DNA of 64,000 nucleotides from Sipunculus nudus (GCA_026874595.1 CM049315.1:69821916-69885915); one strand, 5' to 3'. Shown: positions 1 through 10,944, counted from the stretch's first letter. The notes: generated by a model not told the origin, from the sequence alone. Numbers and translations: made by a program.

Positions 1-230
1 TATTATTAACAGCATCCTCAGCTGGCTGATGATATATAGTGGTCAGCTCCTTCGGGCCGTTCATGTGTCTCTCTGTCCATAACCACTTCATAACACGTTT
101 TATCTAAAAATTGATAATCACATCCAATTTTGATTAACTTTGCAGATGTATATTATGGATCTCCTCACTTGATCAAGTTTTGGTCACACTTACTTGATGA
201 TATACTTTAAAGATTTGTTAACGCCCTTCC

Positions 231-298
231 TCGATTTCAGATTACGCCTGGGGTAATCTGATCCCGGTTTAAAAGTACCGGGGGCAATCTGAAATCGA
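231..298. repeat. Imperfect palindrome able to form a hairpin
   Basis: The 13-bp arms TCGATTTCAGATT (231-243) and AATCTGAAATCGA (286-298) are perfect inverted copies, with an inner CCCGG/CCGGG pair. The flanks show no gene. It could be a small terminal-inverted-repeat remnant; function unknown. Confidence 0.6.
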
Positions 299-339
299 TT
301 GCCGTTTACACATTGTCCTAAATCAAAGATGGTGCTGCA

Positions 340-1030
340 CATGTAGAAATACGATTAAAACGACATCCGAACCAAACCCGGTCCCGCCTCCAGTTCAGGC
401 CCAGGCCGTTGTGATGACTCTCCTCCAAAGAAAGCTTACAGGGGTTAATGAATTAAATTTTACGTTAATATCTGGATCATAATTTTGTTATATTTCCTTT
501 TTCTTCTTTCTGTTCCTGTTTGCATTAGCGCTCAAATATTCCTTATCATCTTTGGTCAAAAGATTTCAAATAATGGTCCAAGATTTATTTTTTGCCTCAG
601 CTCAGTAGACTTCGTCGGGGAGGCTTCCAGTTGTTGCTTTGAAACTGCAAACATCTGGATCCGTATATGCTAATGTTAGCCGACTTTGTCAACCAAAGGT
701 AAACCAAATAAAACCAACGTAGCTTCTCATACTTCCACTAGCAGTCGCTTCTAGTCGGAACACCCCTCTTCCAGTCAGGGCTGGTTTAGACGACCGTGTC
801 CACCCCGAAAGTCATCCTAACGTTTAAATATCGTCACAATCCAAAGAAAGCATCATTTCTACAGTTCGTTCTACATTGAACGAATGCTTGCTTTCCCGAT
901 TTTACTAATTTTATTAGGTTCATATTGGAAACTTGCTTGTGCATGTAATTTGCTTTGAACAAACTCTGCTCAAACATGTTTGTTTGGCCTTCAAGTACAT
1001 TTATACCAACGCTACTGATGTATTTAGACT
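340..1030 (+). repeat. Interspersed repeat family A, copy 1
   Basis: Shares a long run of ordered motifs with 16755-17250: a phrase with CCCGCCTCC, then TTAGCGCTCAAATAT, then CAGTTG..GCTT..GACTGCAAAC, then a GTTCTACATTGAACGAATGCTT block, then TGTGCATGTAATTTGCTTTG. No coding capacity is visible. It looks like an old non-coding transposable element of unknown class. Confidence 0.6.
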
Positions 1031-1059
1031 TGATCAGGTTTACTTGCTTCCACTGAGTA

Positions 1060-1400
1060 AGGCTTATGGGGGATGATTTATTTTTTACATTAACACTGGG
1101 TCATAATTTTTTAGGTTGGAATTTATTAGTTTCCCATACTGCAAAATAATTTCATTTTTTCTTTTTTATTCTGTTCGTGTTTCTGGTAGCGCTCAAATAT
1201 GGCTGATCTTTTGGACAAATTTATTTTAAGCATATGTCATAGGTTTTTTTTTTCACCTGCGTTATTGTTTGACCTTGACTTATTTCCAAGGTGGTACACC
1301 ATAGTCGATTCTCCGTTATAGCTCAGTTGCATGCGCCTTGGAAAACTTCCAGTTACCGCTTGGCGACTGCAAACGCCTTAGTTGGACAGCCAAGCTTGAT
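1060..1400 (+). repeat. Interspersed repeat family A, partial copy 2
   Basis: Repeats the middle of copy 1 in the same order: a 'ctgggtcataatttt' phrase, TAGCGCTCAAATAT, then the block ending GACTGCAAACGCC. It lies about 700 bp downstream of copy 1 in the same orientation, so this is a direct duplication or two nearby insertions. Confidence 0.5.
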
Positions 1401-2125
1401 TTTTTCACTTTTAAGGTCATTGCTTGTAAATAGGAGGCGTTCATGCTAGATCAATCAGCCACAGAGTGAACAAAGAGTGTGGGTGGATGCCACCTGAAAT
1501 TTTTAATTTTAAAGTCAATTTCAAGGTGAACTGAAAAATGGGCTTGTCCTGGTCGATTTTCACTTTTGGGGATATTGCTTGGTTATATCATGCATCAATG
1601 CCAGATTAACCAACCAAACTTGCTAATTAGAAATGGATATAAGTATTTTTTAACAGACTTTTACACAACAACTTTTTTTGACAATAACAAATACACCAGT
1701 GAGTAGTGCGGTGCATTGAGACCACCATATTTTTATGTCTTGTACGTATAGATTTCTTAATATATTCTCCGTTTTACTATTCATAGAAAAAGATAAATAA
1801 TTTTCTCAAGATACTTGAGAAAATAAAGAGGAAGTGAATCGTCTGACAGCAATCTCTGCTGAATCGCTACATCCTATCATGAAATGCCAAGGGCTCTCTG
1901 CTTAAAGGCCATAATTAAGCTACTTTAATCCAATATCATATTTTATTGCATAAACTGGTATAGACTGGAACCACCTAACAGAAGAAATCATTAGAAAAAC
2001 AGATGAAGAGTTTGAAGATGAACTAACAAATTACCATGACTAAGTCAAAATAATAATCCATGCATACTTACCTACCCTGGAAGATTAGGGGTATTAACAA
2101 AAGATCCCCGCGGACGATAGCACCC
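1400..2125. other. Intergenic, nothing recognised
   Basis: AT-rich sequence with stops in all frames. No repeat shared with the rest of the window and no coding signal was seen. Confidence 0.5.
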
Positions 2126-2240
2126 CCCCCCCCCTCCAACGCCCACCGCCCCCATGCCCATCGCCCCCCCCCCCCCATTATCCCGGTGAAAAAGCCCCCC
2201 TGGATGAAAGCCCCGCTGATCAAAAGCCTCACTCTTAACA
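2126..2240 (-). repeat. C-rich array (G-rich CTTTTG-type repeat on minus strand)
   Basis: Runs of 8-14 C separated by short phrases such as CGGTGAAAAAG and GATCAAAAGCC. Read on the minus strand this is the same GGGGGGCTTTT(G/C)A-CC phrase as at 2457, 47155 and 47708. With the plus-strand array at 2457-2522 it forms an inverted pair around about 215 bp of AT-rich DNA. Confidence 0.6.
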
Positions 2241-2456
2241 AAATTAAATTATTTGAAATTTAATTTGATTTAATAAATGGATTACGACATTTAAAATTCT
2301 GTATATAAGTCATCATCTTATTTAAATTAAACTGATTAATTAGTTTCGGAACATTATTCAGTGTAGTTTATCTTATTATGGGAAGTATACGTTGATATTG
2401 CTTTTGTATATTAAACCTAATGTATAAAATATATTGCAATTTGAATTTATATATAT

Positions 2457-2522
2457 GGGGGGGGGGGCTTTGTCCTCTTAAAGATCTTTATCATTAAGGT
2501 ACGGAGGCTTTTGTCCTGTATC
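2457..2522 (+). repeat. G-rich GGGGCTTTGTCC repeat
   Basis: Starts with ten G, then CTTTGTCCTCTTAAAG, then ATCATTAAGGTA and GGCTTTTGTCC. The CTCTT..ATCATTAAGGTA segment recurs in the two arrays near 47.2 and 47.7 kb, so this is a dispersed family and not chance low complexity. Confidence 0.6.
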
Positions 2523-4380
2523 CTGAAGATAACTGCTATGCAGTGAGAAACCTTCTAATACCAAAGATACATATTACACTTTAAGAATACTTTATAACTT
2601 CAGGTACGGTTATATATTCATTAAAGTAAGAAATATTGTTCCTCAATTTATCAAACAAAAATGTGATCAGTATTACTTAAATTTTGCAAAGTACTATTGT
2701 GGTCCTCTTAGTCTGCTGTTGCAGATAAATCCTGTTTTATGTGCATGTAATCAGCAGTTCTTATCATAAATTGTAGATTCTTATAGTTTGTAGATCTTTC
2801 TGACAGAAATAAACACAGAAAATAAGGCATTTTTTTCATATTTGCCATTTAATTGCCTTTTATTTGCAGAGTGGGTTACTTATGTGTCCTTTAGCTCTGC
2901 TTTTTATACGGTCTGCTCTCGTTCATTTGCCCCTCGTTTATCCGCCAAACTCGCCTTTCCCCCACGATACACAAAATCCCGATTCCTTTCTAAATATTTA
3001 TATGCAAAACTCCCGCCAGGCCTGTCCGCTGGTGATCCGCGTCATAGTTAATCTAATGAGTTTTTCTTGACGACGCACCAATCCATCACAAAGAGCCAGC
3101 AAATGAGTCTGAAGTAGTCCGACCATGAAGCATTCAAGGCTCTTCCACCAGTCTTTAATTTCTTTAAAAGCGTCGTGCGTAGTCATGAGCCGGACATTGA
3201 TACGTGTAACCAAATGGGAAAAAAAAAACATAGTTACTCAGGTCAGAGGTGAGCAAGCCGGCAGGGACCACTCGTTTTTTAACCCTCAGTAGTGCATTCT
3301 CTTGACTGGTCTGTGTAAATACTGCAATTATGTTCTTAGCTTAAACGCGACTTGTATGGTATCACTGACATACTGAATTGACTCATGGTTGGGACACTTT
3401 GTAAGTACTGGAAAGATGGGTATCAAACTGTTTGTTCATCTGTGTTGTGTATGAATTCATGTTAATGAACTTGTGGCACCAACACTTAGTTGTCATTATA
3501 TATTGCCGAAAAATATTTGCCCATGACGCCGACAACCTCGATGATCCGCCACCGTTGCATATCGGCAACCTTTAAGTCGATCCAGATTTCGGAGAACAAA
3601 CGGGAGTCGACTGTTTTTTGCCACAATTAATGCCACACTTAAGTTCACCCAACATCTTTGACCTAATCCGGTCCTGCTACACAAATCAGTTTTCCACATG
3701 GAAAATACAGCTATAGTTTAAGAACGGAAACATTTTTATCAAAAGCTAGTCCAAAACAGTGGCGGGTCGAAGCGGAGCATTGGGCAGAGGGGGCGAACGC
3801 CAGCTCGATTTTTTCAGACTCATAAAAATTGTAAATTGTATCAATGTTTTCTGGATAAATGTGTTTGTTTACCTTTTCATTATTAAAAACCATCCTCGCA
3901 GAATTTTTTGGTGGATATACTTGACTCAGATGAAAAACAGTTGCATCGTCTGAAGAAATACATGAACTCATTACTGCCTGTGTTATATTCTAAATTTCTG
4001 TTTTGTATCCAACTTATAAAAAAAATCTGGTATAAATTCCTACAAAATGTTCAAATTTGATTTTTTAATCATCATACCTTCAACAAATTTCCGCACCTTG
4101 TGAGCGAGACAACCCCTCCCATTCCCTCCCCCCTCGGCCATAATGCAAGCTAGACTATGGGCGGTAACCCCCCTCCCTCAAATTTTGATATGGATCCCTC
4201 ACTGACAAATAATATACTTTCAAATCTAAATAATCCTGAAAAAAATCTGTTGTCGACTCATACTCGAATTTATTTGAATTGCAAATTATTACAAAACTAT
4301 ATTATAAAAAAGATGACTCCGAAAAGGTAATTGACATGTATGTTTAACTTAGAGGAGCATTCGGAGTAAAAACCTGAAAA
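2523..4380. other. Intergenic; weak minus-strand open frame only
   Basis: The minus-strand frame at 2998-3231 (77 codons) has protein-like composition (DAFKEIKDWWKSLECF) but no recognised family, and only a possible acceptor-like T/C run upstream. The other open frames here overlap on both strands and look fortuitous. No repeat shared with the rest of the window was found. Confidence 0.4.
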
Positions 4381-4383
4381 AGG

Positions 4384-4710
4384 CTGGCAATATGGTTCAA
4401 CAAATGGTTCGAAGCCCTAAAACTGCAAGGGAAGGACCTCAAAGAAACAAAAACAGCAACATTCCAAGGCCTTACTTTTGATGATAAAGGAAAATGGAAA
4501 ACACACATCGAAGACAACACACAGAATGTGGCTACGCACAAATGCCCTTAGAAAAGTGTACAGGCTAAAAGAAGGACCGCCTATCTATACAAACAATGGA
4601 TCCGGCCAATAGGCATATATGGATCCATTGCATTTATTCGAGCAGCCAAAACCTACCTCAGAACACCTGAGGTACAACAAAACAATGCTCTCCTAGCCAT
4701 TCTAGGAGCG
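4384..4710 (+). pseudogene. Non-LTR retrotransposon (LINE) reverse transcriptase, C-terminal remnant
   Basis: Two frames separated by a shift encode the end of a LINE reverse transcriptase and the start of its thumb region. The first (4384-4548) reads LAIWFNKWFEALKLQGK, then FQGLTFDDKGKWKTHIEDN, the usual 'LG..D..L.W..HI' motif after the palm domain. The second (4585-4710) reads LYKQWIRPIGIYGS, then AAKTYLRTPEVQQNNALL, the conserved 'LY...IRP...YG' and 'Q..AL' motifs. The active-site region, endonuclease and 3' end are absent or unrecognisable, so this is a dead fragment. Family-level assignment (Jockey/CR1-like) is inference. Confidence 0.65.
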
Positions 4711-4921
4711 GGTAAAAACAAGAACCGATACACTGAGAGAGAAAAAACCTAACATCATAGACTGCATCACAAAACAAAATACTCATACAACAGAATAAAA
4801 ATTACAGAATTACAGAACTACTCACAATACACAGAAGAACTACACCTAAAAACAACCGTGGTGACACGACAGTCAATCATGGAGCCAAGTCTCGGACAGG
4901 AAAGTAAAATAACATTAACCT

Positions 4922-4941
4922 CCCCCCCCCCCCCCCCCCCC
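4922..4941. repeat. Poly-C tract
   Basis: An uninterrupted run of 20 C. A second C9/A18 junction tract lies near 5079-5105. Both are prone to length error in sequencing and assembly. Confidence 0.9.
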
Positions 4942-5311
4942 AATGCTATAAAATTCATATGGGTAGTTCCTACCGTATTCCTTACGGAAAAGAAATCTGT
5001 TTTCCGAGATGGTTTGCCCTGAACAGTGACTATTCATCCGTCAAAACGAAATAATAACAAACATTAAACATAATCAAGACCCCCCCCCAAAAAAAAAAAA
5101 AAAAATTGGAAACACAAACAACACATTGAAAATCAAAAATAACATCCTCTTTAAACCAAAACAGCAGAACCCATATCGGAGTTACGGCGTTCTACAGCAC
5201 ATAAGGTGAATACTGAGTTGCCCTTTGGCGGACAGATATTTACAGTTAATATCACAAAAAGCGCTATTAAAAACAGATACTTCAAAACAAAAAAGAAGCA
5301 AACAAATCAAC

Positions 5312-5314
<3 letters not shown>

Positions 5315-5354
<40 letters not shown>
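5315..5354. repeat. (TA)n microsatellite flanking transposon
   Basis: Twenty TA units directly preceding the CAGTGG terminus of the element that follows. TA is the target of Tc1/mariner/pogo transposases, so the run may have been the landing site. Confidence 0.9.
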
Positions 5355-5357
<3 letters not shown>

Positions 5358-6572
5358 TGGCACCCCACAATTACGACCACCCTGGGGACTGAGCAAAGTG
5401 GTCGTAATTTGGGGGTGGTCGTATTTGTGAAACTTACCGTGGTCGCATATAACACGCTGATATTTAATGTGTATCAGAGTTTATCTATTGCATATCTTTA
5501 ATGTGAATTATAACAAAATATTTTACTTAGCGGAGGCGCCTTATTATGAATGTTTTTTTTTGTGTGTAGCTGAACATATTTATTCATGATAAAAATTAAT
5601 ATACATGTACACATACGTAGTGACTGATGATTAACAAATAATAACACTAAGGCAATACAATTACAACCTACTGAATGCATATTGAACATAATACGTGGCT
5701 GTCATATATTTAGCCTTCCGCTTAAGTATAAATTCGTGCACTTGAGTTTTCCCGGCGCTAAACTGCTGAGCCATTTGGTGCTGACTGCGCGTGGTGTTGC
5801 CGCCTTGATTAACGCCACTTATCCTTCAAGGAGAGTTCTTTCAGAGGCATGGTTGCCTATCAGCAAGCAATTTAAATGCAAACTTAACCAGTAGAGAAAT
5901 AAACTGACAGCGATCTATCAGTAAAGGCAAGTTAATGTGAGGGATTTTCCCCCATGCAAGCTTTATTTATACATTTTACTGACTGCTCAATACTCAGTGT
6001 CAGTAAGGTATGAACACATTTGGGATTAACTAGGTCGTTAATTTTACCAATGAGGATCGAACAATATGTGATGAGTTGAAATATTTAGCCCGCAACCCCA
6101 CACTTAGGGTAGCTGTAATAAAGGTGATCACTGAGGGGCAATTAGCAACTGACCCCAGGTCAGACCGGCTCATTAAGTAATCAGGCCGATGGTTACCCTC
6201 TTTGATCTATAACCTACACCTCAACGAGTCTCAGCGAAGATACAGAGTCGGGAAGATATGCGGGACCAGATTAACACTCGGGTTAAGAAACCTTGTTACC
6301 CGCTTTGATCTTTCGTTTAGGCGCCTGTGACAAGACGCAGCCATTGACTCGTGACAAATGTTGTTTCAGTACTTCTCTGCGGTGGTCGCATTAGCGGGGT
6401 CGCATTAGCGCTGGAGCCTGGAAATCTGGTCGTAATTCTGAATTCAGGGGTGGTCGTAATTGTGGGTCATTTTTAAACATAAATAAACTAAAAAAAATTC
6501 GGGACCAAGCAAAATGGTCGTGATTGTGGGGTGGTCGCAATTGTGGGGTGGTCGCAAGGCGGGGTTCCACTG
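5355..6572. mobile_element. Non-autonomous pogo/Tigger-like DNA transposon
   Basis: The left end begins CAGTGGCACCCCACAATTAC and the right end, read on the minus strand, begins CAGTGGAACCCCGCCTTGCG; both continue into ACCACC. The 1218-bp element is flanked by TA on both sides, the duplication made by Tc1/mariner/pogo transposases, and CAGT termini are typical of Tigger/pogo. Both ends carry several copies of a GGTCGTAATT/GGTCGCAATT motif as subterminal repeats, a plausible transposase-binding array. The interior has no transposase or helix-turn-helix frame, so the element would depend on a relative elsewhere. TIR and TA flanks are seen; the superfamily is inferred. Confidence 0.75.
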
Positions 6573-6597
6573 TATATATATATATATATATATATAT
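6573..6597. repeat. (TA)n microsatellite
   Basis: About 12 TA units sit exactly between the right end of the pogo-like element and the left end of the Gypsy LTR at 6598. It is either an expanded target duplication or the target of both insertions. Confidence 0.9.
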
Positions 6598-7405
6598 TGT
6601 TACAGGTATTCTTTTTATTATGTGACACGGGCGTAACTCCTGTTGTGGCACTCGTGTCTGGCCGCGTATTACATTCTATGTTTAATCCGTACTGGTTGAA
6701 CTCTCGTTGTCATGTAAGCCTTTGGTTTCCACGCCTGGTCGTGGGTCACGTGATGACCCTAGTCTGTGAGGATACACACGACTATGTTCTTCTCGATAAT
6801 TCCTGAAATGCGTGTTTACTGTGCGAGATCGTATAGACTGTTCGAGAAATGGAAAATTCTCGGCTTGAGGTGTGAAGGTATATAAAGGGGCTGTGTTTTA
6901 GAACGGTAGGGCAGAGAGCAGAGAAGATTCCAGTGGACGCACAAGCGTGTGTCAGATCCTACGACCTTATCCGACGAATGCGGCAATTATACATTTTCAA
7001 AGACTTTCTCCTGGATTTTATGCTTTTCCACTTCAGTTTACTTTCTGAGTTGTTGCAAGAGCTTTACACTGGACTGTCATTCTCCGAGAGTTTACATTTA
7101 TAGGAATTATCGTGGTGACAGTGTGGGTATCCAGGTACTGTGCGCATTGTTTTTCTATGTGATTGTATTGACTTGTTGTTATACCGCTGTTTTACTGTAT
7201 AAGTGTATTGATTAAATGTATTGTATTGTTAGGGTTTTTTTAAGAATAAATTATAGTTAATTGTTTACAAAAAAACACTGACTTCTTTATTAAACCCCAG
7301 CCATTTCACGCTGCCAAGTTTTGGAGAATCTGATTTTTTTATCTTCATTACAAAATTTCTGTTTATCACGCATACGTGATCTTTTTTATATTGGGTTCCG
7401 TAACA
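6598..7405 (+). repeat. 5' LTR of Gypsy element 1
   Basis: An 808-bp LTR with matched ends TGTTAC...GTAACA. It carries a TATA box (TATATAAAGG, 6879-6888) and a poly(A) signal AATAAA at 7245-7250. A second copy, minus strand, lies at 33857-35004 and matches across U3, the TATA box region, R and the AATAAA region, which confirms the boundaries independently. Just downstream (from 7406) is a candidate primer-binding site, TAAAATTGGGTTCTCGTCGG. No 3' LTR is found after the coding remains. Confidence 0.85.
6879..6888 (+). promoter_or_regulatory. LTR TATA box
   Basis: TATATAAAGG, followed about 30 bp later by a purine-rich stretch that would hold the start of the R region. The same box is conserved in the minus-strand LTR copy (34744-34753). 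Confidence 0.7.
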
Positions 7406-7570
7406 TAAAATTGGGTTCTCGTCGGGATGCTTAATAGTTTCAAATTTATTAGGCCTTGACCAGGACACATTGTTTTATCATACATTGCTTACAAGATTAC
7501 ATATTGTTAACAGTACATTGTTTACAGGATTTATCTCAGTGGTTTTTTGTTATTGTTTTGACATCTTAAC

Positions 7571-8680
7571 ATGGCAGATTTCAAACCTGAGATATTTGTT
7601 GACGATCCGAACCCTGATCAACTTGAACAGTTGTCAAAAGAACAGTTGTTGCGTTTGGGACAACACTTTGGGCTAAGTGTGAAAAAAAAGCTTTGAGAAA
7701 GCCTGATATCATTGTTAAATCAGGCAAGATCTAGATAGCAAAGGTTTAATTGAAGAAACAAAAGTTGAAACATCAAACAATGAGAGCCTTGCTATGCAAT
7801 AAGAATTTTAAAAGTTTGAAATGCAACATGAGCTAGCATTAAAAGAGAGGGAACAACATGAAAGGTTAGAAAGAGAAAGACTAGAAAAAGAAAAAGAAAT
7901 TGAGTTAAAACGACTGGAGTTAGAAAGACTTAAACTAGAACATAGCCTACGTGCTGCCCCAACTCACAATTTTGATGTTGCTACACACATTAGACTTGTC
8001 CCACCTTTTCAAGAAAAAGAGGTTGATAAATATTTCTGACACTTTGAGAGATTGGTAGCTGAAAATTTAAAATGGCCTTAGGAAAATTGGACTATGCTGT
8101 TACAAAGTGTTTTGACTGGCCAGAAAAATTAATACAGAGCATCAGTAGAAGCTGCTGCCGACTATCACCTGGTACAACGGTTAATCCTAAAAGGTTATGA
8201 GTTAGTTCCGGAGGCTTACCGCAAGAAATTCAGAATTTGGGAAAAGCGCAAAGAACAGACCTACGTCGAATTTGCTAGGACAAAAGAGCAGTTGTTTGAT
8301 CGCTGGTGTAGTTCTAAGAATGTAATGAAAGCTTATGACAATTTGCGTCAGTTGATTTTGCTTGAAGAATTTAAGCGCTGCATTAACGCAGTCCTGAAAC
8401 ACTTGACATTGCTGCTCAATTAGCTGGTGATTATTCATTAACACACAAAATGTCCTTTACTAGCAAATCAAACCAGTCATTCACAAACAAGGATGTAAAT
8501 CGGTATGGTCAAAAGAAGTTTACAGCGCATTCACCCAGTACTAGTAGTCCTGATAGTTCAGCAAAGTCCATGGCTACATCTCAGTCCACGTCCACTGTGT
8601 CTAAGTCTAAAGACCAGTCATTTTCAAAGAAAATCTGTCATTACTGCAAGAAGGAAGGTCATCTAATATCTGACTGCTAG
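7571..8680 (+). pseudogene. gag: Gypsy element 1 gag (broken)
   Basis: Encodes the structural capsid/nucleocapsid protein of an LTR retrotransposon, now interrupted. The ATG at 7571 opens MADFKPEIFVDD, followed by leucine-rich sequence; stops and shifts then split the frame. Next comes a highly charged predicted coiled coil (7821-8000, KEREQHERLERERLEKEKE). The capsid-like part at 8160-8420 holds YELVPEAYRKKF, then YVEFARTKEQLFDRW and LRQLILLEEFKRC; the same motifs recur in the gag of element 2 near 37250. The frame ends in a CCHC zinc knuckle, CHYCKKEGHLISDC (8638-8679), which binds RNA in nucleocapsids. Several in-frame stops (near 7694, 8037, 8080 and 8422) make it non-functional. Confidence 0.8.
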
Positions 8681-9020
8681 AAACTTGCGAATAAACCAAA
8701 GAGCAAACCTTCAGGGTTTGTTTCAAAATCTATGCAAAGCATAGTATAAAAGCCAGGCTCTTTTCATGTAAATAAGGGGTACAACTCCTTTGTTCACTCA
8801 AATAAAGATTTTGATGCTACGGAGGCCCAAGTGCCGTCTGAATCCAAAGAAGAATCCGTAGCTTGCGGGGTGAAAACCTCAGTTGAGCCTCAAATAAGGC
8901 TATGTCCTTTCAAGACTCCTGCGAGGAGTGTTCTCTAAATGAGGCTAAGTCCTTTTATGACTCTTGCGAGAGTATTTCAAATGAGGCCAGGTCCTCTTAA
9001 GACAAACAAAGGTTTCTGCT

Positions 9021-9320
9021 GTGGAAAAGTCCTCTGTTGACTCCAATGAGGAGTTTGATGATAAAAAGGATGTAGATTCCTTAGATGACTCTGAAACAGA
9101 GCTCATGACTGACACTGTCAATGTCAGTTCTTTGTTTGATGAGTTTGAGGTAGTAGATTCCTCTCCTGACTCTGAAATTGAGTTATTTGACCCATTCATA
9201 CATGATGGTTTTGTATCACTTTCAAGTGATTTTCATATTCTACCCCTATTAGAATTTTTAGGGACACTGGTTCAGGCCAGACTCTCATGTTAGCAAACAC
9301 TTTGCCATTTTCTAATAGGT
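9021..9320 (+). pseudogene. Gypsy element 1 protease region (broken)
   Basis: An acidic spacer (many D, E and S, 9021-9190) leads into a retropepsin-type aspartic protease. The catalytic DTGS is encoded at 9263-9274 in the context RIFRDTGSGQTLML. A frame change lies just upstream of DTGS relative to the spacer frame. Downstream, fragments up to about 9530 look like the rest of the protease but are shifted. The flap and the C-terminal Ile-Gly-Arg-like motif cannot be confirmed. It follows gag as expected for Ty3/Gypsy pol. Confidence 0.65.
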
Positions 9321-9535
9321 CCTTTACTGGTGTCATGCACTTGTTAATGGTGTGTTTTCAGATAGTCACACTTCAGTTCCACTTCACAGTATCCATTTAA
9401 AATCAGATTTCATTTCTGGGAATATTACTGTGGGCATAAGAACTACTTTACCCTTTAGGGAATTCAGTTGATACTAGGCAATGATGTTGCAGGTGATAAA
9501 GTACAGCCTGTACCAATAGTGACAGAAAAGCCGTC

Positions 9536-10940
9536 ATGGATCAGGACACTGATCTGGAAAGTCAGGAAATTCCTGGTTTGTATCCTTCATGTGCTGTAAC
9601 TAGATCTATGGCCAAGAAAAACACAAATGAGGATAATGGTTCAGATAATAACACTCTGGGAGTCACTAGTGACTCGTCTAATGACTCGCCCGTACAGGAT
9701 ACAGCATTCTCAAGGTCAGAACTTATCGCGGACAGCATAAGCACCCTGATATTTCATGTTTGTTTCCCAGGGCAGTTTCTACAGAACCCTGTTTGTTTCT
9801 ATTTTAAAAATGGAGTGCTTATGCGTAAATGGCGACCACCTGATGTATGCGCTGATGATGAGTGGGCCATCAAACATCAAATAGTAATGCCGAAAAGCTT
9901 TTACAGAGAAGTTCTAAGCATGGCACATGAGGCTCCTTTGTCTCTCAATTTAGGTATGAATAAAACTTATCAGAGAGTTAGTACACACTTCTATTGATCT
10001 AACTTCAGGAAATATATCGTACAATATTGTAAATCATGCCATACATGCCAGGTGGTAGGCAAGCCCAATCAGAATCCTCCTAAGGCCCCACATAGGACTA
10101 TTCCTGCTTTCGAGGAACCATTCAGTTGGATTATTGTTGATTGTGTTGGACCACTGCCCAAAGCAAAATCTGGACATGAATACATGCTTACAATTATGTG
10201 CGCGATTACCATGTTCCCTGAGGCAATACCATTGCGCAAAATTAATGCCTCAAGTGTTGTCAACGCTCTGACCAAGATTTTTTTTAAATTTTGGATTACC
10301 AAAATCTAATTTTATGTCTGGCTTTTTCCAACAAGTTATGCTTGAGCTAGGTATAAAACAGTACAGCTCTTCGCCATACCATCAATTCTATCGTTCTTTG
10401 TACACTGAACAAATGCTTCCTTTCCTTGTTTTATAGATGTACAGCTCTTCGCCATACCATCCTGAAAGTCAGGACGCCCTCGGGCGTTTTCACAAGACAT
10501 TAAAAAACATGATCCGGAATTATTGCTATGACACACAGAAGGACTCGGATGAAGGAATCCACCTATTGTTTTTTGCTGTCAGAGAATCCTTTTAAGAGTC
10601 CTTGGGCTTCTGTCCTTTTAAACTAGTTTTTGGACAATCTGTTCGAGGTCCATTGAAACTGCTTGAAGAAAAACTCTTGTGGGAATATCCTGATTCTCTT
10701 AGTTTACTGCAGTATGTCTCAGACTTTCGTACTAAACTACACAATGCTTGTGAGATTGCAAAGTCAAATCTTAAATCTGCACAAAGTAAAATGAAAACAA
10801 AGCACACTGTAAGTTGGACGTTTGAGCCTGGTGAAAAGGTCCTTGCCTGACTTCCCATCCCTGGCAATCCTCTCCAAGCTAGGTATTTTTGGTCCTTACA
10901 TTGTTGACTTATCTTTTTTAAAACCTTATACTTAATAAGT
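9536..10940 (+). pseudogene. Gypsy element 1 integrase (broken, catalytic residues lost)
   Basis: Encodes a retroviral-type DDE integrase, now dead. A linker with YPSCAVTRSMAKK (near 9580-9620) precedes GVLMRKW and then the zinc-binding domain: AHEAPLSLNLG has lost the second histidine (Asn instead), while CKSCHTCQ keeps both cysteines; an in-frame TGA lies between (9995-9997). The core starts at SWIIVDCVGPLP (first Asp). After a shift near 10285 the stretch that should hold the second catalytic Asp is deleted, and the position of the catalytic Glu reads ALGRFHKTL (Gly). A 60-bp foreign insert lies at 10381-10440. The C-terminal part continues at 10602-10850 (FKLVFGQSVRGPLK) and fades by about 10940. 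No reverse transcriptase lies between protease and integrase. Confidence 0.8.
10359..10460 (+). repeat. Small insertion with 22-bp direct duplication inside integrase
   Basis: GTACAGCTCTTCGCCATACC plus AT occurs twice, at 10361-10382 and 10439-10460. Between them is a segment (10380-10440) identical over about 60 bp to 17093-17153, part of repeat family A. The long duplication and perfect identity suggest a templated insertion during break repair, or a very short retroinsertion. Confidence 0.85.
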
Positions 10941-10944
10941 GTAT

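Noticed and set aside
2998-3231. Minus-strand 77-codon frame with DAFKEIKDWWKSLECF
   Set aside because: Protein-like but without recognised family, clear splice sites or a second copy; insufficient to call a gene.
5206-5430. Frames with (YI)n stretches, also at 6391, 12133 and 15970
   Set aside because: They come from TA microsatellites.
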